Positions 52,391-62,337 of a DNA stretch of 64,000 nt are shown piece after piece (the stretch's first letter is position 1; the number at the start of each line of letters is the position of its first letter). The stretch covers positions 930,001-994,000 of the forward strand of contig NZ_FOCZ01000001.1 of assembly GCF_900110245.1 (NCBI RefSeq), written 5' to 3'. The notes under the pieces were generated by a model. The model ran no database searches. It was not told the DNA's origin and saw only the letters and a list, made by a program, of their open reading frames with translations. The translations under genes and the position numbers were made by a program. Source of the DNA: Niastella yeongjuensis. Lineage in GTDB: Bacteria > Bacteroidota > Bacteroidia > Chitinophagales > Chitinophagaceae.

Positions 52391-53230
52391 TTATTTTCCG
52401 ATCACCGTCCAGTCGTGGTTACCAAAACCTTTATTGATGAACTCGTCCATAAGGGCGGCGATAACCGGCATAAGTACCAGGTGGTTGCCGGCTTGTTGGG
52501 TAGCATCCAGAAAAAGCTGGGTGTCTTTGCGCGCCATATTCAGTTCCCACGATGGTTTGCTTTGATCGGGAGCCGCCATACGTTGCAGGCGGCCTGATAT
52601 AAGTGTGCCGGGGTTCCACATACTGAAGAGTTGAAGCAACTCATCAAGCGAAACATCCATTGACTTTGATAAAGTAAGCGTGTCTTTCAGCGAAACCGTT
52701 AAACAAACCAGGAATGCATTACCGGCCAGTTTCATGGCGGCGGCCTTTCCAGCCTCAGCACCAAAATGGATCAGCTTGCCCGTCATTTTTGATAAAGAGG
52801 GTGTAAGCGCAGTAATAACAGCCTCATCGCCCGATACCAGCATGTACCCTGTGCTTTCCAGTGCATTAATAGGACCCATAAAAACGGGGGCATGTTGATA
52901 GGTGAATCCTTTTTCTTTCCATTCCCGGGTTCTTTGTACAGCGCCTTCTTTTGAAGTGGTAGTATGGTCAATGATAACAGCGCCGGGAGTAAGGCCAGGT
53001 TCGGCGGCTTTCAGCACGGCGTCAACGGTGGCATCGTCTTTCAGGGTAATGTGGATCTCGGTAGCGCCCTTAACGGCATCAGCTACATTGGCAAACGCTT
53101 TCGCGCCTTCTTTTTCCAGTTCCTGTGCTTTGGAAGCAGTGCGATTCCAAACCTGTACGGTTTCACCCTGTTTTATCAGGGCCCGTACGAAATTGGAGCC
53201 CAATAACCCCATTCCTAAAAATGCTTTCAT
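52391..53230 (-). CDS. NAD(P)-dependent beta-hydroxyacid dehydrogenase family protein
   Basis: A 279-residue enzyme. The Rossmann start is MKAFLGMGLLGSNFVRALIKQGETVQVWNRT (GxGxxG at 6-11; NRT suggests NADP). DHTTTSKEGA replaces the usual DxSTxxP substrate motif, and the catalytic Lys lies in AAAMKLAGN (K in the GKAAAMKLAGNAF helix). The family includes 3-hydroxyisobutyrate dehydrogenase, glyoxylate/succinic semialdehyde reductases and imine reductases. The ATG at 53230 is chosen because the upstream extension has no homology-like features. It is co-transcribed with the isoprenoid-synthase-like gene. Confidence 0.88.
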   Translation of the reverse strand: MKAFLGMGLLGSNFVRALIKQGETVQVWNRTASKAQELEKEGAKAFANVADAVKGATEIHITLKDDATVDAVLKAAEPGLTPGAVIIDHTTTSKEGAVQRTREWKEKGFTYQHAPVFMGPINALESTGYMLVSGDEAVITALTPSLSKMTGKLIHFGAEAGKAAAMKLAGNAFLVCLTVSLKDTLTLSKSMDVSLDELLQLFSMWNPGTLISGRLQRMAAPDQSKPSWELNMARKDTQLFLDATQQAGNHLVLMPVIAALMDEFINKGFGNHDWTVIGK

Positions 53231-53417
53231 GACAATATTTTTGCAAAGATTGGGGATTTTCACAAAACACCCGCATATTTCATCCTGATGAAAAAAAGTA
53301 TGGAATGAGCACTGAATAGTCAATATATGAATACACAATTGTACAAAGCGAATTATTAATGGTAAATACCTGACAGGTTTAAAGTATGAATCTCGTTAGC
53401 CTTTTTCTTTGTATGTA

Positions 53418-53693
53418 ATGTCAAAGGATAAACGATACGACACGGTAAAAAAACTGGTTACAGGAGGCTATATAAAAAAATTCTCCGAAATAATAGATAC
53501 CATACCTAAATCTACCATAACCCGCGACCTGGGTATGCATCATCAAACCTTTAAGAAGGTGATGAAAAGCCCGGAAAGACTTTCGTTTACCGATGCTTTT
53601 AAAATTGCCTCGTTCATTGAAATCGATGAACGGGAAATTATGAACCTCATCTATAATGAATGGCTGGAGAAAAAAGCTAAGCGAAAGAAATAA
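53418..53693 (+). CDS. Small HTH-like protein
   Basis: A 91-residue basic protein. The segment STITRDLGMHHQTFKKVMKSPERLSFTDAFKIASFIEIDEREIMNLIYNEWLEKKAKRKK reads as a Cro/CI-like helix-turn-helix (residues about 37-80) with a lysine-rich tail. It lacks the typical XRE consensus, so it may be a diverged member. ATG 53418 is chosen over TTG 53409. It stands alone upstream of the sigma factor gene. Confidence 0.65.
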   Translation: MSKDKRYDTVKKLVTGGYIKKFSEIIDTIPKSTITRDLGMHHQTFKKVMKSPERLSFTDAFKIASFIEIDEREIMNLIYNEWLEKKAKRKK

Positions 53694-53846
53694 AATAAAT
53701 TCGATACAACACAAAGACAAATCAGGTCTGCCCGGCTTTCCGGAACAGGCCTTTTTGTTAATGCCTTTATATAGCTGTAAAGCAAACAATTATTACCACG
53801 CAAGAGATAAACAATAAATTTAATACTGGCTTAAAATTACTGCACA

Positions 53847-53854
53847 TACTTTTG
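53847..53854 (+). promoter_or_regulatory. -7 element just before the ECF sigma gene
   Basis: TACTTTTG matches TAnnTTTG and ends 5 bases before the ATG at 53860, implying a leaderless or nearly leaderless message, or that the true start lies further downstream. Confidence 0.4.
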
Positions 53855-53859
53855 TGCTC

Positions 53860-54432
53860 ATGCCCCGGGAATCCCAAACTAGCCCTAACACTGTTATTCC
53901 TCCCTTCAATAATGACCAGGAGGCGTTGTTCGAGGCATTTGTTAAGGCCACCTATCCCCGGGTGTTGGCTTACCTGATCAAGTTATCGGGACAACCAGAA
54001 GCCGCCCGTGACATCTGCCAGGATGTGTATGCCCAGTTATGGGAAAAGAAAATTTCCTTACCGGCTTCCCCCGAAGAACAGCTGTATTATTTATTTACCA
54101 TGTCGCGCAATGCCTTTTTCCAATATACCCGCCAGCAACTGCGACAGGAAAAACAATTACAACTACATTACCGGCCCGATACAACTACTACAATAGAAAA
54201 CCATCCCAATAACCTGGAACTGGCAGAACAAACCAAAATAATAAAGGAAGCACTCGACTCCTCGGAAGAGGTACGGGTGAAGTTTTTTTTATTGAACCGC
54301 GAAGAAGGACTCACCTATAAACAAATTGCCGAACGGGAAGGTGTTTCAGAAAAAACAGTGGAAAGATACATTGGCAGCGTGATCAGGACCCTGCGCGCGA
54401 AGCTTAAAACCTTCCTGTTTTTCTTCATCTGA
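53860..54432 (+). CDS. ECF-type RNA polymerase sigma factor
   Basis: A 190-residue sigma-70-family protein. Region 2 (ALFEAFVKATYPRVLAYLIKLSG, ARDICQDVYAQLWEKK, YLFTMSRNAFFQYTRQ) and region 4 (LTYKQIAEREGVSEKTVERYIGSVIRTLRAKL) are both clear. It is followed by a FecR anti-sigma gene and a TonB receptor with an STN domain, the standard surface-signalling trio: ligand binding at the receptor signals through FecR to free the sigma factor, which activates this locus. GTG 53854 is a less likely start. Confidence 0.94.
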   Translation: MPRESQTSPNTVIPPFNNDQEALFEAFVKATYPRVLAYLIKLSGQPEAARDICQDVYAQLWEKKISLPASPEEQLYYLFTMSRNAFFQYTRQQLRQEKQLQLHYRPDTTTTIENHPNNLELAEQTKIIKEALDSSEEVRVKFFLLNREEGLTYKQIAEREGVSEKTVERYIGSVIRTLRAKLKTFLFFFI

Positions 54433-54536
54433 TTATAGTACTCACTTATTTTCTATCAGGTAACAATTCCTTAACCTGATTTACTGACGGTGCCCTCAGA
54501 CTTTTTTACTTTTCCTGCAAATTGACCCTAAACCGT

Positions 54537-55559
54537 ATGGATTTACAGGAATGGAGAAATAAAATACAGGATTATTATGCCGGTACACTGAATGTCTCAG
54601 ATCGGGCTGCCTTGCTGAGCCTGTTAGAAGGTTTATCAGACGCCGACCTAAACAGGCTTTTTCCGCAGGAAGAATGGGCCGGTATAAACCCTGTACCGGT
54701 AGCTGATACGGAGATAGAAATGATGTTGAAAAAGATCCGGGCGAAAGATACCGCGAAAGTGGTGCGTATAGATACCCGTGTAAGAAAGATCCGCATCTGG
54801 AGAGTGGCCGCCATAATTCTGGTAGTGCTCACCGCCGGCTTGCTTGCCTTATTACTCAATACATCCAATCATCCCAAAAATGAACTGGCTGTTGTTCATT
54901 ACCATGAGATAAAAGTGGCAGATGGCAATCGAAAGCGACTGACCCTTCCGGATAGCTCTGTTATCGTATTGAATGGCGGTAGCGTAGCGTCAGTACCCGA
55001 TCGGTTTACCGGCTCATCGCGTGAGATCTATTTGCGCGAGGGGGAAGCCTGGTTCGAAGTAACAAAGAATCCTTTACGGCCTTTCATCATTCACAGTTCA
55101 AGCCTTAATGTGCGCGTGTTAGGTACTTCTTTTTCGGTACGCGATTATCCCGATGAACAGCATGCTTCCGTAGCAGTTCGCACCGGGCGGGTGGCGGTAC
55201 AATCGGAATCAGACTCTATGAGGTCCATAGTGCTGGTACCAGGTAAAGGAACAGAATGGGATAAGATAAGTCATACACTTTCAGCGCAGGTCATAGATAC
55301 GGCAACCATAGATGCCTGGAGGCGCGGTGAGTTTATATTTGAAAATGCCACATTGAAACATATCTGCAATGTATTGAAGCATAGATACGCCGTACAGTTC
55401 CGCACAGAAGATCAACAGTTATGGAACCGTAAATTCATTGCCACATTCAGAAGCAGCAAACTGGAAATTATATTAAAGCAATTGGAGTTAATGGGTAACA
55501 TTCAATATCAATTGCAGGGTAATACTGTCATTTTTAAACCTGGCAGGCGCACAGGATAA
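54537..55559 (+). CDS. FecR-family anti-sigma factor
   Basis: A 340-residue membrane protein: a cytoplasmic N-terminal part (about 85 residues), one transmembrane helix (IWRVAAIILVVLTAGLLALLL, about 87-107), a FecR domain (EIKVADGNRKRLTLPDSSVIVLNGGS, REIYLREGEAWFEVTKNP, VRVLGTSFSVRDYP) and a C-terminal DUF4974/STN-like domain (FIFENATLKHICNVLKHRYAVQF). It would hold the ECF sigma at the membrane and receive a signal from the TonB receptor's STN domain. Its start is 104 bases after the sigma gene. TTG 54522 was rejected in favour of ATG. Confidence 0.94.
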   Translation: MDLQEWRNKIQDYYAGTLNVSDRAALLSLLEGLSDADLNRLFPQEEWAGINPVPVADTEIEMMLKKIRAKDTAKVVRIDTRVRKIRIWRVAAIILVVLTAGLLALLLNTSNHPKNELAVVHYHEIKVADGNRKRLTLPDSSVIVLNGGSVASVPDRFTGSSREIYLREGEAWFEVTKNPLRPFIIHSSSLNVRVLGTSFSVRDYPDEQHASVAVRTGRVAVQSESDSMRSIVLVPGKGTEWDKISHTLSAQVIDTATIDAWRRGEFIFENATLKHICNVLKHRYAVQFRTEDQQLWNRKFIATFRSSKLEIILKQLELMGNIQYQLQGNTVIFKPGRRTG

Positions 55560-55614
55560 CCAAACAAGTACAGACTTAATTTTTTCTTCAGCACAAGACT
55601 AAATTTTCTATTTA

Positions 55615-58600
55615 ATGGACCAACGCAAAAAAAGGCGGAAAAGACCGTCGGTAAATCGCCATGCCCTAACTGCAAGAAAAATGGGAAAAAGCATCCTGTT
55701 CATCAGCATGATCTTTTGCCTGTTTTTGCAAGGGATAAAAGCCCAGGATGCAGAGCCCAGGCTGGACCTGAAGCTCGATAACCAGCCGATCCTGGAAGCT
55801 TTTCAATTTATTAGAAAGAACACCAACTACGTCATCAATTACAGCTCAGACGAGATCGATGCCAGGGTGAAGGTCACTGTCAATCTTCATCACGCTACGG
55901 TAGGTGAGATCCTCGGTGCTGTTCTTAAAGGAACAGGCTATGAACAGGTGCGTGCCGGCAATGCGTATTTGATCAGGCGAAAAGTAGTTCCTCAACGCCA
56001 TCAGCATACTGTCACTTACCTGAATGTACATATCACTGACAGCAAAAACCATAATCCGGTGGCAGCTGCCAGTGTAAGCATTCAAAACAGGGTATTCAAT
56101 ACGTATACAGACGGAGATGGAAAAGCCTCGGTCAGCATAACGGATAGTGCTTCGGTACTGGTGATATCATCAGTAGGATATGCCACACGCTTTGTAACAG
56201 TAACCAATGAAAGCAACCTCGAAGTATCCCTGGTTCAGGATATCAGGTCGCTGGGTGCGGTTACTGTTCAGGCGCAACGTAAAGTAAACAGTGAAGCCAC
56301 CTTGTTGAATGAACGTAAAAATTCCAGCGTGGTATCGGATGGTATTTCTGCACAGAATATTGAAAAAACTGCCAGTCTTACCACCACCCAGGCATTGCAA
56401 CGTGTAACCGGTGTTACCATCACCGATGACAAATATGTGGCTATTCGTGGTATGGGTGATCGTAGTGTGATCTCAGAATTGAACGGCGCCCGGTTGTCAT
56501 CTTCCGATCCCGACCGTAGTGCCGTTCCTCTTGACCTGGTACCTGCTGCCCTGCTCGATAACGTGACTGTGTATAAGACCATGACGCCCGATAAACCGGC
56601 CGATGCTTCTGCCGGTATTGTGGAATTGAAAACAAAATCGGTACCTGATACTTTAACGTTAGAAATATCGGCCCAGCTGGGTACCAACTCTACCATTGGC
56701 GTTAACGGAAGCTACAACAGTTTTTTGGGCAGTGACATGGGATTTTGGGGACAGAAAGTAAACAGCCACAACCTTTCCGCAGATTTTTTGAATTTGAAGA
56801 ACCTGTATCCGGGTGGCTTACCGCAGATACAACAACTATTTTTGCAAAGCCGTAACAGTCCTGAGATGGCAGCAGAAGCGTTGCGCATTAATAATATTAT
56901 GCAATCGTTTCCCGCTGTGTTAACTACCTCCTATAAACCAGCAGCGCCCAATCAGATCTATTCTGTTTCCTTCGGTAATAAATACCAGGTATTTAAACAT
57001 CAGTTGGGTATAGTGCTGGGCGCCAACTATTACAGCCGCACCGAAGACCGGTATCAGGGACAGGTGAATCAATATAGTATTTACCAGGGTATTGTTACCG
57101 GGTCGCCTGATATCTTCAATGCGTTGCACATTCCCGGTTTTATTACGCCCGACAATCCCAGGCTGGGTAAGTACCTCGGTTACCAGGAGAACTCGGGCAA
57201 AACGACTATGAATTATGGTGTACTGGGCGGGGTTACCTACCGGTTCAATGCCCGCAACCAGGTGCAGTTTCAATATGTAGGCAGCCGCGGCGCCGAAACA
57301 CAGGCCAACAGCCTGAATGGTAGCTGGCAAAATACCGGTTTACAATTCCCTGTGTACAACCAGGTAAACCAGCTAAAGCAATCGTACCGCGTATTCAACA
57401 CCTTTAACCTGCAGGGCGAACACCGGGTGGTATCGCAATCATGGTCACCTACGCTCAGCTATAACTTAAGCTCATCGAAATCTACATCAAACGAACCCGA
57501 TTTTCGCTTTACCGATCTGGCCGATTACAGAAAAGTAGCCTATGCAGATCCCAATGGCCAGGGTATTGTAAGCGATAACTATGCTTTTGTGGTAGGTAGT
57601 GTGCATGGAGTAGGGCCTAACGGGGTGTTGAATGCCGACCCAAACGGAAGAAAATACCGTTTTCTTACCGAGAACAACTACAGCGCCAAGGCAGATCTTA
57701 CGCAGCCATTCTATGTGGCCAAACAAAAACAGTTGTTGAAATTCGGATATAATTTTCTGAAGAGAGACCGGGATTTTACTGAGAATGTATTAGGATTGCC
57801 CGGTACTTCTGCCGGTGGTAACATTGGTTTGCTGACAAAAGCTGACGGTAATCTCGATCAACTGGTTTCTTATAATAACATCGGGCTTAACCCTTCGAAT
57901 TTTGATGCAGAAGGAAATCCCAGAGTGGGCGGTTTTTTATACCAGATCCGCAAATCGCCCAATAACTACCATGGTACATATGAAACCCAGGCCTTTTATG
58001 GCATGTTAGATGCGCATGTGGGCGAACGCTTGCGTATTACCGGTGGTGTTCGTTTTGAAAGCACAGATATACAGGCGCACGTAGATACAGCCAATGTGTT
58101 TAATCCGCAGGTTGCTGCAGGTACCATTGGCAACAACACATCTAACCAGGGTGGTGCAACAACTCAACCCAATACAGGTTATAAAGTTGACTTCAAACCT
58201 TATTACTCTGCCAACCTTACTTATACCTGGAAGCATAACATGAACTTCCGGTTAGGTTACAGCACTACGCTGGCCCGTCCCGAATTAAGAGAGCTCACCA
58301 ATATTTTCGAGTTTGATCCTTTTCAGTTTGCCGTAGTGGGTGGAAACCCCAACCTGAAAAACCAGTTCACCCGCAGTGAAGATTTCAGATGGGAATGGTT
58401 CCCCAATACAGGAGAAGTAATTGCAGCTTCGGCCTTTGCCAAACAAATAGACAATCAGCTGAACAAAGTATTCATCTACCATCCGCAAAGTGCAGTAAGC
58501 GTGTTCCCTGAATTTCCTTTGATCGAATATCAGAACGATGTGAACCAGGGCCGGTTGTTTGGGATAGAATTGGAAGTGCGTAAAGACCTGGGCCGGTTGA

Positions 58601-59082
58601 CCTCCCTCCTTAAAAACTTTTATCTCGGAACCAACCTGATGTTTGCTTCAAGCCAGATTACCAAAAATGCGGAGCGCCTGGAAGCTTCCCGTACCATCGA
58701 CCGTTCTGCTTCCGCTAAAAGCCCGCTGTTTGAACAACCACCTTATTCAATCAACGCTTATGTTGATTATGATAACAGCCGGCTTGGAACGCAGTTGACA
58801 GTGAACTTCAACATTGTTGGCGAGCGTCTGATACAGGTTCAGTTGGATGGCAGCCCGGATGTATACAGTCGCCCTGTGCCTTCACTGGATGTTGTATTTA
58901 CGCAACGCCTTATGAAGCGGCTTACCATTAAAGGGTTTGCAAAAAACATCCTGAACCCTTACTACCGGGATGTATATGCCACTCCCCGCAACAATGGCCT
59001 TTATCACAACGTGCTGTATGTACAGCATCAATACCAGAGAGGAGCAGAATACGCGTTGGGTATAACCTATAAACTCTTTTAA
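55615..59082 (+). CDS. TonB-dependent receptor with N-terminal STN signalling domain
   Basis: A 1155-residue outer-membrane protein: signal peptide, STN domain (LDLKLDNQPILEAFQFIRKNTNYVINY, about 48-125) that contacts FecR, a carboxypeptidase-like domain (about 140-215), plug (TTTQALQRVTGVTITDDKYVAIRGMGDR, VPLDLVPAALLDNVTVYKTMTPDKPADASAGIVELKTK) and a barrel ending YALGITYKLF. The plug is of the general TonB-receptor type, not the SusC/RagA type, and no SusD gene follows. ATG at 55681 (Met23) would give a more conventional signal peptide. Four lipoprotein genes follow closely. Confidence 0.93.
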   Translation: MDQRKKRRKRPSVNRHALTARKMGKSILFISMIFCLFLQGIKAQDAEPRLDLKLDNQPILEAFQFIRKNTNYVINYSSDEIDARVKVTVNLHHATVGEILGAVLKGTGYEQVRAGNAYLIRRKVVPQRHQHTVTYLNVHITDSKNHNPVAAASVSIQNRVFNTYTDGDGKASVSITDSASVLVISSVGYATRFVTVTNESNLEVSLVQDIRSLGAVTVQAQRKVNSEATLLNERKNSSVVSDGISAQNIEKTASLTTTQALQRVTGVTITDDKYVAIRGMGDRSVISELNGARLSSSDPDRSAVPLDLVPAALLDNVTVYKTMTPDKPADASAGIVELKTKSVPDTLTLEISAQLGTNSTIGVNGSYNSFLGSDMGFWGQKVNSHNLSADFLNLKNLYPGGLPQIQQLFLQSRNSPEMAAEALRINNIMQSFPAVLTTSYKPAAPNQIYSVSFGNKYQVFKHQLGIVLGANYYSRTEDRYQGQVNQYSIYQGIVTGSPDIFNALHIPGFITPDNPRLGKYLGYQENSGKTTMNYGVLGGVTYRFNARNQVQFQYVGSRGAETQANSLNGSWQNTGLQFPVYNQVNQLKQSYRVFNTFNLQGEHRVVSQSWSPTLSYNLSSSKSTSNEPDFRFTDLADYRKVAYADPNGQGIVSDNYAFVVGSVHGVGPNGVLNADPNGRKYRFLTENNYSAKADLTQPFYVAKQKQLLKFGYNFLKRDRDFTENVLGLPGTSAGGNIGLLTKADGNLDQLVSYNNIGLNPSNFDAEGNPRVGGFLYQIRKSPNNYHGTYETQAFYGMLDAHVGERLRITGGVRFESTDIQAHVDTANVFNPQVAAGTIGNNTSNQGGATTQPNTGYKVDFKPYYSANLTYTWKHNMNFRLGYSTTLARPELRELTNIFEFDPFQFAVVGGNPNLKNQFTRSEDFRWEWFPNTGEVIAASAFAKQIDNQLNKVFIYHPQSAVSVFPEFPLIEYQNDVNQGRLFGIELEVRKDLGRLTSLLKNFYLGTNLMFASSQITKNAERLEASRTIDRSASAKSPLFEQPPYSINAYVDYDNSRLGTQLTVNFNIVGERLIQVQLDGSPDVYSRPVPSLDVVFTQRLMKRLTIKGFAKNILNPYYRDVYATPRNNGLYHNVLYVQHQYQRGAEYALGITYKLF

Positions 59083-59094
59083 ATTATTCAATAG

Positions 59095-60960
59095 ATGAAC
59101 AGCTTTTCAAATAATGCAGGCAGGTATACACGTAAATGGCTTTCGCCGGTGTTGTCGTTGCTGTTGCCGGCGGTTTTTGTGGGATGTGCCAAAGACAAGA
59201 TCGAGAACGGTTATCAGCTTTCCGGTGTTCAGGTGGCCGGTTCGCCTGGTTCAAGCGTACGCTTATTTAACTTTGCCAATGCGCAACTGGATGTTAAAGT
59301 AAATAACATCCCCCTTACGAATTTTTCGAGTAATTCAGGAGTTACAGGGACACAAATAGGGCTATCGCTTTTTCCGTCAGGAGCCTGGAAAGCTGCCGAA
59401 GATGGCGCTCCGGTGACGCTGCCTGTATCTTTATTCGACAAGGATGGCAAGGTGCATATTATCATAAGGAACAGAAGTCTCTCCGGATTTCAGGGACTGG
59501 GCTATCTGCCATACCTGAATATAGACACGGTATTTAATAACGATCCGTTCCATCCCAAAGATGTTTATGTGATGGCTTCCGGATATTTGAAAGTGATCGA
59601 CCGGGACGCCACCGCCCCGGCTCAACCAGATCATTTCAAACTGCGGATAATAAACCTGGGCCAGCCGAAAGACTCAGATGCGCTTAAGTTAGGCGGATAC
59701 GTAGTTCTTACTTATGCCGATGGCACACCTGTGAATGCAGCCCTCAATTATGTAAAGGACAGTACAATATCACCGTATGTGGAGATACCCTACGGATCTT
59801 ACCAGTTTAAATTGTATGCAGCCCTGTCGCCCGGCGTACCTGATTATACCAAACAACTGGCAGAACTACCTGTATATCCCGTTATGGTGCAAACAGGGCC
59901 AGCTCCGGCCCAGCAAGACCTGGTAACCCGGGTGCGTGGTTTCAAACCGGGCGGTACCTACAGCATTGTTGTAACGCCCAATATAATTGGCTATAATTTC
60001 GCCACCAATGGTGAAGTACCAACTTTCTATATTATCAATTCCTACCGCATTCTCACCGAACAGTCGGCTCCCCGCAATATCAGTTGGGCCAGAATGCAGG
60101 CGGTAAATGCCTACCAGGACCAGGCAATTACTTTCCGGGTTGATGGAAACACACTGGCAAAAGACCTGGCGTTGGGCGCGAGTGGTGATTTCAATACGGT
60201 AGTACAGGGAGCACACCACATTGAAGCTATAGATAAATCAGGTAATACAATAGCATCATCGGACATTGTGCTATACCCTTATGACTTTATAACTGCGTGG
60301 GTGTACGCCAAAGAGGGTAAACCGGCCATCCTGTTCTCAAATACTGATTTCACCAGTACATTATATGCAACAATTACCGGTTCGGTTGACGATGGTACAG
60401 ATGGTTCAAAGAATACCTGGAGCCATCCTTATGCCATACAAACAAGGTACTTGAACCTGAGCGACGTACCCAATGTAACCTTTACAAAAGATGGGGCCCT
60501 CTTCAGTCCTTATATAAGTGGCGGCGGTATTAATCCGGGCCAGAACGATACACTGGCCTATCCGCAGGCTTTTATCAATCTGCAACCAGGCGTTGCCATC
60601 AACAACAATCCTTTTGTGGTATTTCCTACAGCAACGCCTCCATCTGGTTGGACAATAACCCTGAATGGTTCCACTTACCAGGAAGGCGGTGGCAACAATA
60701 AATTGGGACTGGCAGCAAGCAACCCGCTTCCTATCAGGGCTTTTCAAAGTACCCCGGCAACTGGTGTGTATGAAGGCCTGATACCTGGTTCATTGCTTGA
60801 AAGTGTGGCCCCGTTGAAAGAAGAGGATTTTGCCAGTGGCACCCTGATCTATCCCGATGGTAAGCGGCGGGCCGAGAACGGCTTTTATACCGTGGCCATT
60901 ATCGGCAGCGCATCTGGCACACCTGCGCGTAAGCTGATTGTAGTTAAGCACAATAAATAA
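59095..60960 (+). CDS. DUF4397-like surface lipoprotein
   Basis: A 621-residue lipoprotein (lipobox FVGC, Cys31, followed by AKDK). The mature protein has repeated DUF4397-like beta-sandwich segments (VRLFNFANAQLDVKVNNIPLTNF, YVEIPYGSYQFKLYAA, LVTRVRGFKPGGTYSIVVTPNI, FRVDGNTLAKDLALGASGDF). The gene starts 12 bases after the receptor stop, so it is in the same operon and takes the place where a SusD gene would be. Ligand binding for the receptor is a reasonable inference; nothing in the sequence defines the ligand. Confidence 0.8.
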   Translation: MNSFSNNAGRYTRKWLSPVLSLLLPAVFVGCAKDKIENGYQLSGVQVAGSPGSSVRLFNFANAQLDVKVNNIPLTNFSSNSGVTGTQIGLSLFPSGAWKAAEDGAPVTLPVSLFDKDGKVHIIIRNRSLSGFQGLGYLPYLNIDTVFNNDPFHPKDVYVMASGYLKVIDRDATAPAQPDHFKLRIINLGQPKDSDALKLGGYVVLTYADGTPVNAALNYVKDSTISPYVEIPYGSYQFKLYAALSPGVPDYTKQLAELPVYPVMVQTGPAPAQQDLVTRVRGFKPGGTYSIVVTPNIIGYNFATNGEVPTFYIINSYRILTEQSAPRNISWARMQAVNAYQDQAITFRVDGNTLAKDLALGASGDFNTVVQGAHHIEAIDKSGNTIASSDIVLYPYDFITAWVYAKEGKPAILFSNTDFTSTLYATITGSVDDGTDGSKNTWSHPYAIQTRYLNLSDVPNVTFTKDGALFSPYISGGGINPGQNDTLAYPQAFINLQPGVAINNNPFVVFPTATPPSGWTITLNGSTYQEGGGNNKLGLAASNPLPIRAFQSTPATGVYEGLIPGSLLESVAPLKEEDFASGTLIYPDGKRRAENGFYTVAIIGSASGTPARKLIVVKHNK

Positions 60961-60985
60961 TTCTTTTAAATCAAGTCAATAATAT

Positions 60986-62305
60986 ATGCATTCCGTGTTT
61001 CGTATAAAAAAGGTGATTCAGCGTTTGGCGATAGTGGCTGCATCATCGATGACTCTTACGGGTTGTTATAAATACAAGGAGTTGGAGCAGGTTCCCAATG
61101 CGGCATACCTCAGGGTATTTAATTCTATCCCATTTACAGTTGATGCCCTGCACGCCGGTCAGGCCGCACCTTTCCTGTGCTTTTTGGTTGATCCCGTGAC
61201 TGATGCAGATGGGATACCAAACGGCGGGGCTATTTCGGGTGACTGGCTGCAAACGCGAAACGCGTTCTCCCTGTCCTATGCAGCCGATGCAGCTACCGCG
61301 CTGAATGCCCAGCAGAAACAGAGTCAGATAAATGCCGGGCTGCCTACTGAAGATGTAGTGAATGCCAACTATGAATACCCGGGCAAATTGCATGTACTGA
61401 CTGCTCCTGCCATGAATGGCATGGACCTGTCGGCCTGGGCACAGATACCTTCTGGTAAACACCGGTTTGTTTTTGTAGCGCGGCCACAGGATAACAGGCC
61501 TTTTGGTGAGTTGCCTGGCACGTTGCGAAAAAATATGATCATCGATACTACGATCGATCTTGAACCCGGAGAAGTGTATACCATGAGCGCGCTGGCAACG
61601 GATATAGACAAGAACCAATATGGAGTAAATGTTCGCCAGGAGCAGTTTGTGCATGAAAATTTTGATCCGGGCCGTGTGTATGCAACCTTCTACAACCTGT
61701 CGAGCGTACGCCCATACCTGGCTTCCGATCCGCATTTTCCCTCATACTGGAATTTTGCCGATACTTTAGTGGTTTCCTATACCTGCTGGGTCAATGATGA
61801 TAACCTTAGCAATAATGTGGCCTCGCCACAGTGGCCGCTCAATGGGTCAAACAATGTATACATGACCACGCTGTACCGTGGAAAAAGTGATGGCGTATTT
61901 ACATCGCTTCCTTTCCTGACACGGGAAAATTTCTTCGATCAGCAGGGGGTATTGCGAACCTGGACTTTTCTTAAACCCGGCTCAGCAACCAAATCAGGAA
62001 CGCTGCCTTATATCAGCTTTAAATTTACTGACCCTTCGCCGCTGAGGTCAAAATATGGCAACTATCCCCTTTTGTTGTGCAGCGCTGATCCGGCCGTGTA
62101 TAATACACTTGAAAATTTAAATATAAGCACTGGTTCTCCTTTGCAAGGCCCCAACCCTTCGCTGATCTACCAGCCCAATCTGTTCGGCGTGGTACAGTCG
62201 GGTGGTTCGGTGAATATATATCCAACTGTTAACATTTTCGAGATCATTAACGACAAAGTGTACCTGATGCAACTGCAACGCAATTTTGAGAAAGTGCCTC
62301 AATAA
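60986..62305 (+). CDS. DUF4397-like lipoprotein of the receptor operon
   Basis: A 439-residue lipoprotein (lipobox LTGC, Cys27). The N-terminal mature segment (NAAYLRVFNSIPFTVDALHAGQAAPFLCFLVDP) and SGKHRFVFVARP/EPGEVYTMSALATDID pattern recall DUF4397 (xxLRVxNxSPxxxxVDVxxxG). The C-terminal half (KSDGVFTSLPFLTRENFF, NLFGVVQSGGSVNIYPTVNIFEIINDKVYLMQLQRNFEK) I cannot assign. It is 25 bases after the previous gene and 32 before the next, in one operon. Confidence 0.7.
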   Translation: MHSVFRIKKVIQRLAIVAASSMTLTGCYKYKELEQVPNAAYLRVFNSIPFTVDALHAGQAAPFLCFLVDPVTDADGIPNGGAISGDWLQTRNAFSLSYAADAATALNAQQKQSQINAGLPTEDVVNANYEYPGKLHVLTAPAMNGMDLSAWAQIPSGKHRFVFVARPQDNRPFGELPGTLRKNMIIDTTIDLEPGEVYTMSALATDIDKNQYGVNVRQEQFVHENFDPGRVYATFYNLSSVRPYLASDPHFPSYWNFADTLVVSYTCWVNDDNLSNNVASPQWPLNGSNNVYMTTLYRGKSDGVFTSLPFLTRENFFDQQGVLRTWTFLKPGSATKSGTLPYISFKFTDPSPLRSKYGNYPLLLCSADPAVYNTLENLNISTGSPLQGPNPSLIYQPNLFGVVQSGGSVNIYPTVNIFEIINDKVYLMQLQRNFEKVPQ

Positions 62306-62337
62306 AATTTTATCTACCAGGAAAACATACTAAAACT

